DNA of 64,000 nucleotides from assembly GCA_963839615.1 (NCBI GenBank), contig CAWIVY010000007.1, positions 620,001 to 684,000 on the forward strand, written 5' to 3'. Each line of letters opens with the position of its first letter. The stretch's first letter is position 1. The stretch comes from DASQMT01 sp963839615. Lineage in GTDB: Bacteria > Actinomycetota > Thermoleophilia > Solirubrobacterales > Solirubrobacteraceae. This document shows, piece after piece, positions 9,198 to 21,600 of the stretch. Below the pieces are notes generated by a model, which did not search any database, had not been told where the DNA came from, and saw only the letters and a program-made list of their open reading frames with translations. A program made the position numbers and the translations under genes.

Positions 9198-9620
9198 TTA
9201 GCGCTGGAGCTTCTTCGGCAGCAGCCGCACCGTGCTGCGATCCGGCAGCAGCCGCACGCCGGGCACGAGCTGCGTGTTCATGAAGTTGCGCGCGGCATCC
9301 GAGTGCTCGAGCCCGAGGATGTGGCCGAGCTCGTGCACCAGCACCGTGATCAGGTCGATCCGCTTGGCCGCCACCCGGCGGCGCAGCCCGGCCTGCGACC
9401 AGCCCCAGCCCGCGGCGTCGACGTCGACCACGATGCTGCGGCCGCGGCCGACGGCCAGCTGCGTGCCGCCCAGCCGTGCCAGCGCGACCCTGACGCGCTT
9501 GAACGCCGAGCGCTTGACGCCCGCCTTGACCCATACGCGGATCGCCGCGGCCAGCGCGCGCCGCAGGCCGGCGCGCGAGAGCCTCGCGCCGATCCGGCCC
9601 GGGCCTTGCTCGGCGGCCAT
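9198..9620 (-). other. Matrixin/metzincin-like C-terminal domain of the giant protein
   Basis: Residues about 12404-12543 form a basic helical segment (LSRAGLRRALAAAIRVWVKAG), a beta segment (IVVDVDAAGWGW) and then VLVHELGHILGLEHSD. His12499, His12503 and His12509 fit the zinc ligands of HExxHxxGxxH, Glu12500 the catalytic base, Asp12511 the extra acidic residue seen in matrixins, and Met12517 in NFMNTQL is placed like a Met-turn. The domain is short (about 140 aa), so it may be a minimal or self-acting protease. The match to the motif is exact; activity is inferred. Confidence 0.75.
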
Positions 9621-12600
9621 CAGCGACGCGTCGTCGTCGAGGATCGTGAGCTTGCCCACCCCGCGTGCGATCTGGGCGCCGTTCGGGCCTTCGAGCACGA
9701 TCTCGAGCGTCTCGGCCCCCTCCGCGTTGCGGTCGCCGACGATCGTCAGCACGAAAGTGGCGACGGTCTGGCCGGGGGCGAAGGTCACCGTCGCCGTCTT
9801 CTGCTGGAAGTCGCCGCCGGCCGCCGCGTTGCCCGCCCCGGCTCCCGTGACCCTGGTCTTGACGGTGACCGTGACCGCGCTGCTCGAGGCCGCCGACAGC
9901 GTGACCGTGATCGTCGCGCTCGTGTTCTTCCGGTCCTCCGTGACCGTCGCGTCCTGCACGCTGAGCGTCCTCGTCGTGGTCGGCGGCGGCGGGGCCGGCG
10001 CGGCCACGTCGTCGTCGACGATCCCGACGTTGCCCGTCCCGTCGGCGATGCCGAGCCCCTGCGGATCCGACAGCAGGATGTTGAAGCCCTCGAGGGCCTC
10101 GGCGATGTTGTCGCCCACGACCGTGACGGTGATCGTGGCGCTCGTCTGGCCCGGCGCGAACGTCACCGTGCCGCCGGCATGGATGTAGTCCGAGCCTGCC
10201 ATCGCCGTCGCCGCGGCGGTCGTCCAGCTCACGCTCACCGGCGCGGTCGCTGCGCTCGAGAGGCTCAGCGTCAGCGTCACGGTCCGCGGGGAGCTCGAGG
10301 AGCCCTCCGTCACCGTCGCGTCGCCGATCGAGACGTTCGGCGCGCCGGCCGGCGGCGTGATGCTGCCGGCGAACGCCTCGTCGTTGGAGCGGACCTGGAT
10401 CATGTCGAACGAGGCCGGACCGCCGCGGGCTACCAGGCCGAAGCGGCCGTCGACGACGGCTGCGTTGAAGCCCCAGCTGACGAGGAACGCGCCGTTCAGA
10501 GAGACGGAGATCGCCGCTCCGCGCAGGATCAGCTGGATGTCGTAGTCCTGCGTCGCCAGCAGCGTGCGCGCGATCTGGTGCTCGACGACCCAGCCGCCGT
10601 TCGGGGCCTGGTGGCCGATCAGGAGCCGCTGGTTCGGCACGTCGATCGCGACGAACTTGAAATCGCCCGCGCTGTACTGGTCGAACACGATGCCCGCGAC
10701 GCCGCTGGTGCGGACGCGGCTCGTCAGCTCGAGGTAGTTGTTGACGTTGATCCGCCTGCCGAAGTCCATCAGGCTCAGGTTCGTGGCGCCGGGCGCGGGC
10801 GTCGTGTTCAGGCGCCCGCCGGTGATCGACCAGGTCCCCACGGCGCCCGGCACCGTGAACCTGTTCGCGACGCCGTCCTCGAACGTCTCGGTCTCGTCGA
10901 GCGTCATCTCCGGCTTCAGCACCTGCACCGCGACGTTGTCGAACGTGCCGCGCGCGCCCTGCGAGCCGAGCCCGATCAGGCCCTTGTTGAGCGGGACGGC
11001 CTGCCCGTCGACGATCTGGGCGGGGAAGACGTACTCGAAGGCGGAGGCGCCGTTGACCGAGACCGTCACCGCGGTCCCGTTGACGGCGACGAGCATGTTG
11101 TAGTAGACGCCCGGCTTGATCTGGACGTTCGTCTGGCGGACCACGTGCCAGCCGCTCGCGTCGCGGTAGCCCATCTCGTACTTGTTCGTCGAGACGTTGA
11201 TGCCGGCGAACTTGAAGTTCGTCGGGGAGTGGTAATCGAAGACGACGTAGGCGTTCGCGTTCCAGCCGGCGGTCGGCTTCTCGGCCCGGATCTGCGCCGC
11301 GATCTCGTAGTACGTCGGCAGGTACGTGTCGTGGTAGTAGACGGCGACCGCATCCTGCCCGGGGCTCAACGCAGACACCTGCATCGAGCCGCTGACCACG
11401 GTCCAGCTGCCGCTGTCCGGCAGGAAGGCCTGCATCGAGCCGTCGTTGAAGTCGGCCGAGCGGCGCACGTCCTTCGGGCCGCTGTGGCCGATCGGTCCCT
11501 GCGGGTCGCGCGGGCCGCCGGTCTGGTCGCCCCAGGCCGGGTCCTTCTGCACGACGGCGCCGATCTCGCCCTCGGGCTCGCCGTTGCGCGCCGGGTCCGC
11601 GCCGGTCTCGGCGGGACGCGTCGGGTCCGCGCCCTGGGCCTTGGACAGCGCGTAGAGGAACTCCTTCAGGCCGGGCGCGAGCTGGCGCGACACGGTCGAC
11701 ATGCCGTACGGGGAGAACGGGACGATGTAGGAGTTGAACTCGCCGACCCAGTCGATCAGGCGGTCGCCACCGGTGTTGCCGATCAGGACGTCGAGGCCGG
11801 CGCCGCCGTAGGCGCGGTCCTCGTAGCTCGGGTGCGTGTCGGTGCCGGCGTTGAGGCCGCCCGGCTCCTTGAACTTGTCGTCGTCGGCATCGAGCATGTC
11901 GTTGCCCCAGCCGCCCCACAGCGTGTCGTTGCCGGTGCCGCCGGCGAGCCAGTCGTTGCCGTCGTCGCCGAACACGATGTCGTTGCCGTCGGAGAAGACG
12001 GTGCCGTTGCTCGTGCTGCCCTGGGCGCGGCCGTCGCCGACGCTCCAGTTGAGCAGGAACTGCTTGCCGGAGCCGGTCTTCGAGAGCTGGCCGTCGTCGA
12101 GCAGCAGCACGCCGCGGCGCGGGTCGAACTCGTCGTAGTACGGGAACTGCCCGGCACGGCCGTTCCGGTTCGTGACGTCGTCGAAGTGCAGGATGTTGCC
12201 CGCGTTGTAGGGGCGGCTGAAGTCGCTGCGAACCACGCCGACGAGGTTGCCGGTAGTCGCGTCGTAGCGGCCGGCGTAGGCCTCGCCCAGCGCCTCGGCG
12301 CCGGACATCGCGTCGTCGCCCGCGCCGCCGTGCAGGAAGTCGTCGCCGAGGCCGCCGAAGATCACGTCGTCGGCCCACTTCGGGTCGAACAGCGGGTCGT
12401 CGCCGCCGGACACGTTCGGCTTCAGGTTGAACGGCGTCAGGTCGACGCTCTTGTTGAGCTGGCCTGTCGGGTTCAGGATCGCGGTCTGGTGGTTGCCGGG
12501 CGAGGCGATGCTCGTCTGCGCGGTGGCCACGACGCCGTACAGGCCCTCTGCGGTGCCGTTGCGGCTGGTGAAGATGCGGCCGTCGTCGCCGAGCACGCCG

Positions 12601-15600
12601 TCCTGGCCCGTGCCGCCGGAGATCCAGTCGTTGCCCCAGCCGCCGATCAGGTCGTCGTCCTCGTCGTCGCCGAACAGGCGGTCGTTCCCGCAGGCGCCGT
12701 AGACCCAGTCGTCGCCCGACTCGCCGTGGACCTCGTCGGCGCCGCCGATGTCCGCGCCGCAGCCGACCGGCGTGGCGCCGAAGAGGTCGGGACGGAAGTC
12801 GGGGCCGCCGGGCGTGTAGTCGAGCAGCTGCACGCCGCGGACGACGAGCTGCTCGCCGTAGGCGTTGTCGTAGGCGAAGCTGACGAAGGCCCCGTTGTCG
12901 ACGATCCGGTGGATGTTCGCGTTGTCGCCGGCGATCGCATCGGCGTCGCGGCCGTGGTTGACGAGCGTGGGCTCGGCGGCCACCCGGTTCGTGCGCGTGC
13001 CGGCGCCGCCGAACAGGTAGTCGGCGCCGTCGGGCCGCATGTCCCGCGTGAGCAGGCTGAACAGCGACGAGGAGCCGCCGATGATTTCGTCCTGCCCGAG
13101 CCCGCCGAAGACGACGTCGGCGCCGCCGCCGGCCTCGATGTAGTCGTCGCCGTCGCCGGCCGCCTCGAACGTGCCGACGAGCGAGAGCGGGCCGAGCGGG
13201 TCGGAGGCGTCGCCCGGGGCGCGGGAGGCGCCGGCGTGCGTGGTCTCGATGTCGCCGTCGCCGAGGATCGTGTCGTTGCCGAGCTGGCCGAAGATCACGT
13301 CGTCGCCCGCGCCGCCGGCGATGTAGTCGGCGCCGAAGCTCGCAGCGCGCGCCACGACGTGCTGGCCGGCCTCGATCGTGAACGTGTGCCAGAGCTGGCG
13401 GATCTCGTACTCGACCCAGTCGGGGACCTGCACGCCGTTGCGGTCGACGTAGTTGCGCGGCGTGCCGTCGATCAGCAGCGCGCCGCTGTTGTCACCCGCG
13501 ATCGCGGCGTTCAGGAAGTCGAGGTCGGAGCGGCTGTAGAGACGCCCGGCCACGAGCTGCTGGAAGCGGGCGTTCGTGATCACGCCGGGCCGGCGCTGGA
13601 GCAGCACCTGGTCGCCGAAGATCAGGTCGTCGCCGCTGCCGCCGTCGATCGTGTCCGTCACCGCGCCGCCGGCCAGCACGTCGTCGTCGCCCTGGCCGTC
13701 GAGCGTGTCCGCGCCGCCGATCGTCAGGTCGACGGTCGTGACGAGCGAGGTCTCACGCACGATCTCGGAGTACTTGTCGCCGGGGCCGCCGTTGCCGAGC
13801 ACCATCAGGGCGCCCAGCTCGGTCGCGCTCAGGTTCGACAGGTCCGTCGCGAGCGAGGTGATGCCGTAGAAGACGCGCCCGCGGTCGCCGAAGACGATGT
13901 CCTCGTTCTGGCCGGTGTAGATGTCGTCGTTGCCCTGGCCGCCGAAGACGATCAGCGGCAGCGTCGAGGCCTGCGCCCGGACGGTGTCGTTGTCGGAGTC
14001 CGACACCTGCGGGATCGTGAAGCTCTGCGAGCCGTCGCGCTCGACGTGGAACGTCACGTACGAGCCCGCCGCGGGCGCGGTCGTGAAGGTGAACTTGGTG
14101 CCGTCGAACGACCCGGCGGCGGCGATGCCGTTGACGAATGCGGTGACGCGGTTGCCGAGCACGGCGAACTGCGTCGTGGTCCCGTCGCCCTGCGCGGTCT
14201 CGAGGAACCGGCGGGTGTACTCGACCAGCACGGTCTGGTCGAGCACGTAGGAGTCGAACAGGCCGATCGTGTTGGTGGCGTAGTCGACGACGTAGCGGCT
14301 CGGTGCGATCAGGACGCCGCCGACGGAGACCTTCACCGAGTCCGCGGGCAGCGGCAGGTCGCCGCGGCGCAGGTCGGCGGTGAGGTGCAGGCGGTTGTCG
14401 TATGCGCCCTGCGTGTGGAGCACGAAGAAGCCGTCGTCGGCCGGGTTGAGGTCCACGGTCACGGTGTCGTTGCCGAGGCCGGTGTTCAGCGCGGTGATCG
14501 TCCACAGGCCGGAGTTGCGGTAGTGGGTTCCGTTGATCGCGATCTGGTCGGCGCCGGAGCCCGTCCAGATCGTGATGCCGTCGTAGAAGTTGCCGCCCGG
14601 CGCGGCGCCGTAGCTGATCTCGGCCGGCGCCAGGTTGCGGACCAGGATCTCGTTGCGCGGCGTGACGTCGGTGATCAGGACGCCGGTGTCGCCCGCGGAC
14701 GCCATCTCGTCGCTGATCATCAGGGTGTGCCGGCCGGCGCCCATGGCGATGTTGAGCTGGCCCTCGATCAGGTCGAGGTGACCCGGCAGGTAGTCCGGCC
14801 GGCCGTCGATGCCGACGTCGGCGAGGTGCGAGACGTAGACGCGGTCGTCGCCGTCGCCGAGCTCCAGGTTGGTGGTCGGGATCGTGCCGCGCACGTTGAG
14901 CACGTCGCTGCCGTGGCCGAGCTTGATGTTCAGCGTCTCGAGGCCGTAGTAGTTGATGCCGTCCTGGCGGACCAGCTCGATCGCGACGGCGGCGTCGTTG
15001 CTGTCGCCGGTGACGACGATCTGCGGGATCGCGCCGACGCCGGCGTTGCGCTCGCCGCGGAAGCCGATCAGCAGGTCGCGGCCGTGGTTGACGGCGGCGT
15101 TGAAGTACTCGTAGACGAAGACGCTGCGGCTGCATCGCGTGGCGCCCTCGCTGCCGCAGGAGCGCGCCTCGCCCGTGGCCGGCGTCGTGATCGGGAACAG
15201 CAGCTCCTGCAGCGCCTGCTCGATCTCGGCCGCGGTCTCGGTGCCGTCGAAATGCACCGCGCCGACGCCGAGGATCGTGACCGTGAACCCGCCCGTGGCG
15301 GGCCGCGTCAGCGAGTAGAGCGCGTCGAGCGCGGGACGGCCCGTGAGGTCGAGGCCGGTGACGCTCGTCTGCGTGATCCAGCCCAGGTCGCGCGTCAGGT
15401 CCGCGCTGTCGTCGAGCGTCACGGTGTCGTTTCCGGCGCCGCCGTCGATCGCCAGCAGCGCGTCGATGAAGTCGATCGTGCCGGCCTGCGTGACGGTGAC
15501 GGTGTCGTTGCCGGCGTCGCCCTCGATGAAGGTCGGCCCGACGATCGTGCGGACGTCGATCACGTCGTTGCCGTCGTTGCCCGTGACGCGCGTGGTGCCG

Positions 15601-18600
15601 TTGTGGGTCGTCTCGATCAGGAAGTGGTCGATCCCGTGACCGAGGTGCACGTTGAGCGCCTCGAGGCCGTCGTACGTGATGCCGCCCTGGATCGAGCGCC
15701 CGGCGATGAACTGGTCCTCGCCCATCCCGAGGCCGGTCAGGCGCGTCGAGGTGAGCTTGCCGAAGTCCTCGGAGATCGAGTCGTTGTTGAAGACGTTGAG
15801 CGTGTCGACCTGGTGGGTCTCGATCGCGTCGAGCGAGGTGGCCGTGGGCGTGCGCAGCTCGCCCGAGGTCTCGCCGGGCAGCATCGTGGCGGGCGGGATC
15901 GCGTAGTCGGCGAGGTTCGCGTCGGGGTTGTCGCCGCCGAAGACGTAGAGCGGGCCCTGGATCAGGTGGGCGCGCTGGGCCGAGTCGGCGAACGCCTGCA
16001 GGTCGTTGCCGTCGACGTACGCGTCGTCGATCGCGGTCACGGTGACGGTCTGCGCGTCGTCCCACGTGTCCGGCGTGAACACGAGGGTGATCGAGCCGTC
16101 GCCGTTGTCGATCGAGCCCGCGGGCCCGGTGACCCTGACCTGCACGTCGTCGTGGCGGACGGTCCCGTTGAGCGTCGGCGTCGCCTTCGGGCGCACCGTC
16201 ACGTAGACGTTCTCGGTCGGCGCCTTGGTCAGCACGACCGTGTAGGAGTCCGTCGTGGAGCCCTCCTCGAGCCGCGTCGAGCCGTCGCTCTGGACGATCC
16301 GCACGCCCGGCGCGTCGGGGTCGGCGATGAAGACCGGCAGGCGATCGATCACGACGCCCACGAGGTCGACGACGACGAACACGCTGGTCGCGTCGACCGT
16401 GGTCCCCCACGTCCCGACGATCGAGATCGTGTTGGCGGTGTTGCCCGCGATCGTCCGGCTCGTGCCGGCGCCGGCGCCGGCGACGATCCGCACGGTCGCG
16501 CCGGAGAGGTTCAGCGGCAGCGTCGAGCTCGTCGACAGGGTCGACGGCGAGGCGACGGTCACGGGGCCGGTGACGTCCGTGCTCGCGGCCGGGGCACGGA
16601 AGCCCTGGATCACGTACGCGCTCGTGCCGTCCGGCTTGACGTCCCAGTCCTCCTGGACCACGAGCCGGTTCGCGCTGTTGGAGCGGATCAGCCGCACCTG
16701 CCCGGCACCGGTGCCGGCGACGATCCGCACGGTGTAGCCGCGCAGGTCGTCGACCGCGAAGGACTGCGCGACGACCAGCTCGTCGAGGCGGAGGGTCGCG
16801 GTCGCGGTGCCGCCGACCGAGTCATCGCTGCCGAGCGTGTGCACGACGTAGGCGAAGTGGAAGCTCTCGACCCTGCCATCGGCGGTCGGGCGAACCGTGA
16901 CGTCGTAGAAGAGCGGCCCGCCGTCGGTGAACGTCAGCGTGGTCGGACCGACGATCGTCATCTGGCCGGCGGTCGGCGTGAGCGTGACCGTCACGATCTG
17001 GCCGGCGCGCGGCGGGCGCGTCAGCTGCACGCGGTAGACGGAGTCGACGCCCTCGGTGCCCGGGAGGCTGCCCTGCGGCGTGATGACGACGCCCGCCGCG
17101 TCGGAGTCGATCAGGCGGACGGCGACGTTCGGGATCGCCAGCCCGTGGTACTCGCCCACGCCGCGGATCGCGAAGCCGTCGCCGGCGACCGGGAGCAGGA
17201 TCCAGGGCTTGTCGAGCGTGGCTGTGTCGGTGGCGTCGTCGAAGGCGACGATCTTGCGACCCTGGCCGGCGCCCGCTCCGCTCTGGACCACGACCGTGCG
17301 GCCGACGAGATCCGCGGCGGTGAACCCGGCGAAGGCGCTCGAGCCGAGCGTCGTCGCCGTGGCGCCGGCGACCGACCCGCTGCGCTGGCCGACCACGAGG
17401 TGCTGGAGCACGGCGGTCGTCGAGCCCTCCGATGAGAGATCGTCGATCGCGCGCACCCAGACGGTCTGGGCGACCCCGAAGTTGCCGGGCGTGAAGACCA
17501 GGTCGACCGAAGGCGCCCAGTGCACGCCGTCGAGCGAGACCTCGAGCGCGTAGGAGCGGATCAGCTGGGTGAACGGCGAGCCCGCCGGCCCGGAGACCGT
17601 GATCACGACGTCGGTCGTCGGCTGGCGCGTGAGCTTGATCGTGTACGTGTCGCTCGTCGCGCCGCGCTCGAACACCGCCGTCGAGCCGCCCGACTCGGTC
17701 AGCACGATCGCGGGCTCGTCGTCGTCCGCGATGTCAGCGGCGATGCCGTCGACGGCGATGCCGGTCCAGAAGGCCTCGGCGCTGGTGACGTAGTGCTCGA
17801 TCAGGCCGTTGTGGCCGAGCAGGTCGTCCGCTTCGACGGCCGGCGCGTCGCCGGCCACGTTGATCGTGTCCGACCCGAGCGAGCCGAACAGCCGCACCTG
17901 GACGCCGGGCGCGGTGCTGAGGACGAAGAAGCGGTCGTCGCCGGCCTGGCCGTCGACCTCGACGGTCTCGACCTCGACGTACGTGATGAAGCGGCCGCCG
18001 CCGTAGATCCCGTTGGCGGTGATGACGAACTTGTCGTCGCCCTCGGTGCCGATCAGGAGGATGCGGTCGAAGCCGTCGCCGCCGTTGATCGCGACGGGTG
18101 CGTTGACGACGTACTGGACGAAGTCACGACCCTCGCCCATGTCGACGGAGGTCTGCTCGTCGATCGTGATGAAGGTCCGGATCACGAAGACGTCGTCGCC
18201 CTGCTCGCCGTTGAGGTTGAGCGGCGCCAGGTTGTGGAAGACCTTGAAGCGGTCGTCGCCGCGGCCGCCGTTGATCGTCGCCGGGAACGAGATCCCGTTG
18301 GTCAGACGACCCATCGTCGTGTCGGTGAGCGACGGATCCGGATAGCGCTCGTCGAACTTGAGCACGTTGTCGTCGACCAGCTGGCCGACCTGGAAGGTGT
18401 CGTTGCCGTCCTCGCCGTTGACGGTCAGCAGGCTCGAGGTGTCGTCGAGCGCGACCTTGTCGTCGCCGCCGCCCGCGTTCAGGATCACGCCGGCGTTGAT
18501 GCTGTCGTCGTAGGTCACGCGCTCGGCGAACGTCCACTTCTCGTATGGCAGCAGCGGGTCGGCCACGCGGCCGCTCAGCAGCGAGATCAGCTCGGCGCGC

Positions 18601-21600
18601 AGCAGGAACACGTCCGCGAGGTGCGTGCCGTTCACGGTGAGGAAGTTCGACATGCCGTCGAAGCCCGAGTCGGTGACGTCGATGAAGGACTCGCCGTTGC
18701 CGAACAGGTTGATCGTCGTGCTGTCGGCGCCGAAGCCGCCGTCGATGTTCAGCGGGGCGTCGATCCCCTGCTCCTCGAGGCCGCCGGCAAGCGGGCCCGG
18801 GATCCCGAACAGCGCATTGACGAGCACGACGTCATCGCCGGCCTCGCCGTTGACGTCGGTGGCGCCCGCGACCGTCTCGACCGTCAGGCGGTCCGCGCCC
18901 GGGCCGGCGTTCACCAGCGTGGTCCCGGCGTGGGTGGAGTGCACGCCGAGGACGTCGTCGCCGGAGCCGAGGCCGAGTTCGAGCGCCTCGAAGTAGAGGT
19001 AGTCGATCCGGCCCTCGCTCATCACCGCGGCCGCGATCGACTTGCCGGCGCCGACGAGGCTGACGTCGTTCGCGCTGAGCCCGCCCAGGGCCCAGCCGGC
19101 GTCGCCGGAGAGCAGGCCGCGGAACGTGATCACGTACGCGCCGCCGGTGCGGACCACCTCGACCTCGCCCGGGCCGACGGCTGCGAGGGCCTCGAGCGCG
19201 TCGCGGACCTCCCAGGCGAAGGCGTCGAAGTCGAGCTGCGTCGTCGTCTCGCCGCCGAGCGTCAGCGTGAAGCGCCCGTCGACGACGTTGCGGAGCGTGA
19301 CGGTGTTCGTGCGGTCGGGCCGGACGCCGAAGGTCGTCTTCGTCATGTCGAGGCCCGCGATCGTGCGCGCGTCGACGTAGCCGATGTTCGAGCTCGCGTC
19401 GCCGGTGTCGTCGACGAGCAGGCGATCGCCGGGGTCGGAGGCGCCCGCGGAGCTGGAGCCCCGGATCTCGAGGATGCCGTTGATCTCGTCGAGCACGCCG
19501 CCGGCGGTGAGCGGGGCGAGCGTGCCCACGATCACCGTGTCGGCGCCCGTGCCGGTCGGGAGCAGGTTCGAGCCGTGGACCTCGTTCGGCGCGAAGCCGT
19601 CGCCGGCGACCCGGGTGTGCGTGTCGGTGGTCTTGATCCGGAAGCTGTCGTCGCCGCCGCGTCCCTCGAGCACCAGCCCGTCGGCGAGCGAGTAGTTGTG
19701 CGTGCTCTCGACCGTGAAGGTGTCGTTGCCCGAGCCGAGGTTGACGGCGACCTGCTCGAGCGTCGAGTAGTCGATGCCGGCGCTCGTCAGGCCGAGGCCG
19801 CGCAGCTCCGCGTGGTCGCCGACCCGCTCGAGCGTGCCGGTGCTGGCGCTGGTGTCGGCGGTGTCGTCGAGCTCGAGCGAGTCGGTCCCGGTGCCGCCGT
19901 CGATGTCCAGGAACGCGTTGATCTCGTCGACGAGGCCCTTCGCCGCGTAGAAGCCGTCGGGCCAGAAGCCGGCGCCGGTGCCGACGCGGATCGCGTCGTT
20001 GCCGCCGCCGAGCAGGACCGTGGTGTCGCCCTCGATCGACTGGACGGCCACGCGGTCGGCCCCGCCGTTGGTCTCGATCAGCGTCGGCCCGGTGATCGTC
20101 GTGACGACCGTGATGTCGTCGGCGCCGCCGCCCGTGGTCAGGTTGAGCTCGTCGATGCCGCGGTGGAGCACGCCGTCGGCCATGCCGTCGGTGCCGTCGG
20201 CGTCGATGCGGAAGTACTCGAGCGCCGCCTCCTGCTGGTCGTCGGCGAGGTAGAACGCCTGCTCGCCGCCGATGTTCAGCCGCGCCTCGTTGCCGAGCGC
20301 CTGCTTGAGCTCTGTGCCCGTATAGAGATCCTGCTCGAAGCCGGGTCCGACCGGCTTGGGCCTGTAGACGGGCTCGCCGCGGCGGTGCAGGCGCGGGCCC
20401 ATGTAGGAGATCAGGACGCTCGCGCCGGGGTCGACGCCCGCGGCGACGCCGGTGATCGTGAGCCGTCGCGTGGTGGCGTTGTAGGTCGTCGTGGCCGCCA
20501 GGCCGCCGACCGTGACGGTCAGGCCGCTGGTCACGGGCGCCTCGAGGATGAACGAGAACGACTCGCCCGCCACGTAGTTGAAGAACTCGCGCCGCCTGAC
20601 CGTCAGCTCGGATGCCTGCCAGGTCCTGACGGAGCCGTCGGCTGCGAGGACGAGGTTGCCCTGGCCGTCGACGACGGGCGAGTTGGGGGCGATGATCTCG
20701 TGGCCGTCGTAGTACTTCGGCGTGCCCGCGGCGTGCTTGGCCATACGCTCGATCGTGATCGCGAAGCGCACGCGGCCCGTATAGGCGCGGTTGATCGTGA
20801 CGCCGCCGGCGTCGTGGGAGTACTGGCTCGCGAGCAGGTTGTAGATCTTCGAGCCCTCGTAGACCGTGACCCAGACGCGGTCGGTCGCGAGCAGGCCCAT
20901 GTCGGAGAGGTCGAGCTCGGTGCCCGCCGCGAAGCCGTCGCGGACGAAGGTCTTCGGGGTGTAGAGCGGATCGGCCGCCGTGCCGCCGACCGGCACGATG
21001 CGGCTGTTGCAGGTCTCGGTCGCCGCGTTGCAGCCGAAGGCCTCGACGACGTCCCAGATCTGCTCGCCGCGGTTGTAGAGCTTGACCTGGCCGGAGCCGT
21101 GCAGGAACGGGTTGGCGCCCGTGTAGATCGGGTTGCCGAGCTCGTCGAAGGTCTCCTCGCCGCCGAGCCAGGTCTGCTGGCTGCCGTGGCGGTGCACGAC
21201 CGGGTCGCCGGCGATGTGGACGCGCGTGTCGCCGATCTCGTAGAGCAGCGCGTTGCCGAACGGATCGCGGACGACCGAGCCGTCGAAGACGTTGTAGACC
21301 GTCAGGTCGTCACCGGCCACGTACTTGACCGGCGCGCCGCTGAACGGATCGAGCACCAGCTCGCCGCCGAAGTACTCCCGGCGCTCGGGATTCGTGTGGT
21401 AGAGCGCGAACCCGGTGAGGTCGCCGTAGGTGGCCGGCAGGCCGCCCGGAAGCAGGTGCACCGGCACGAAGTAGGTGTCGAGCGTGACCGTCAGGTCCGT
21501 GTTGACGCTCGAGGAGACGACGTTGAGCACGTCGTAGCCGCCGCCGGCCACGATCCGGTCGCGCGTGAACGTGAAGTCGCCCTCGGACGTGTTGTCGAGC

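Noticed and set aside
11870..13960. CRISPR-like regular DNA repeats
   Set aside because: The periodicity comes from codons of RTX nonapeptides; repeats are degenerate, in frame and without unique spacers.
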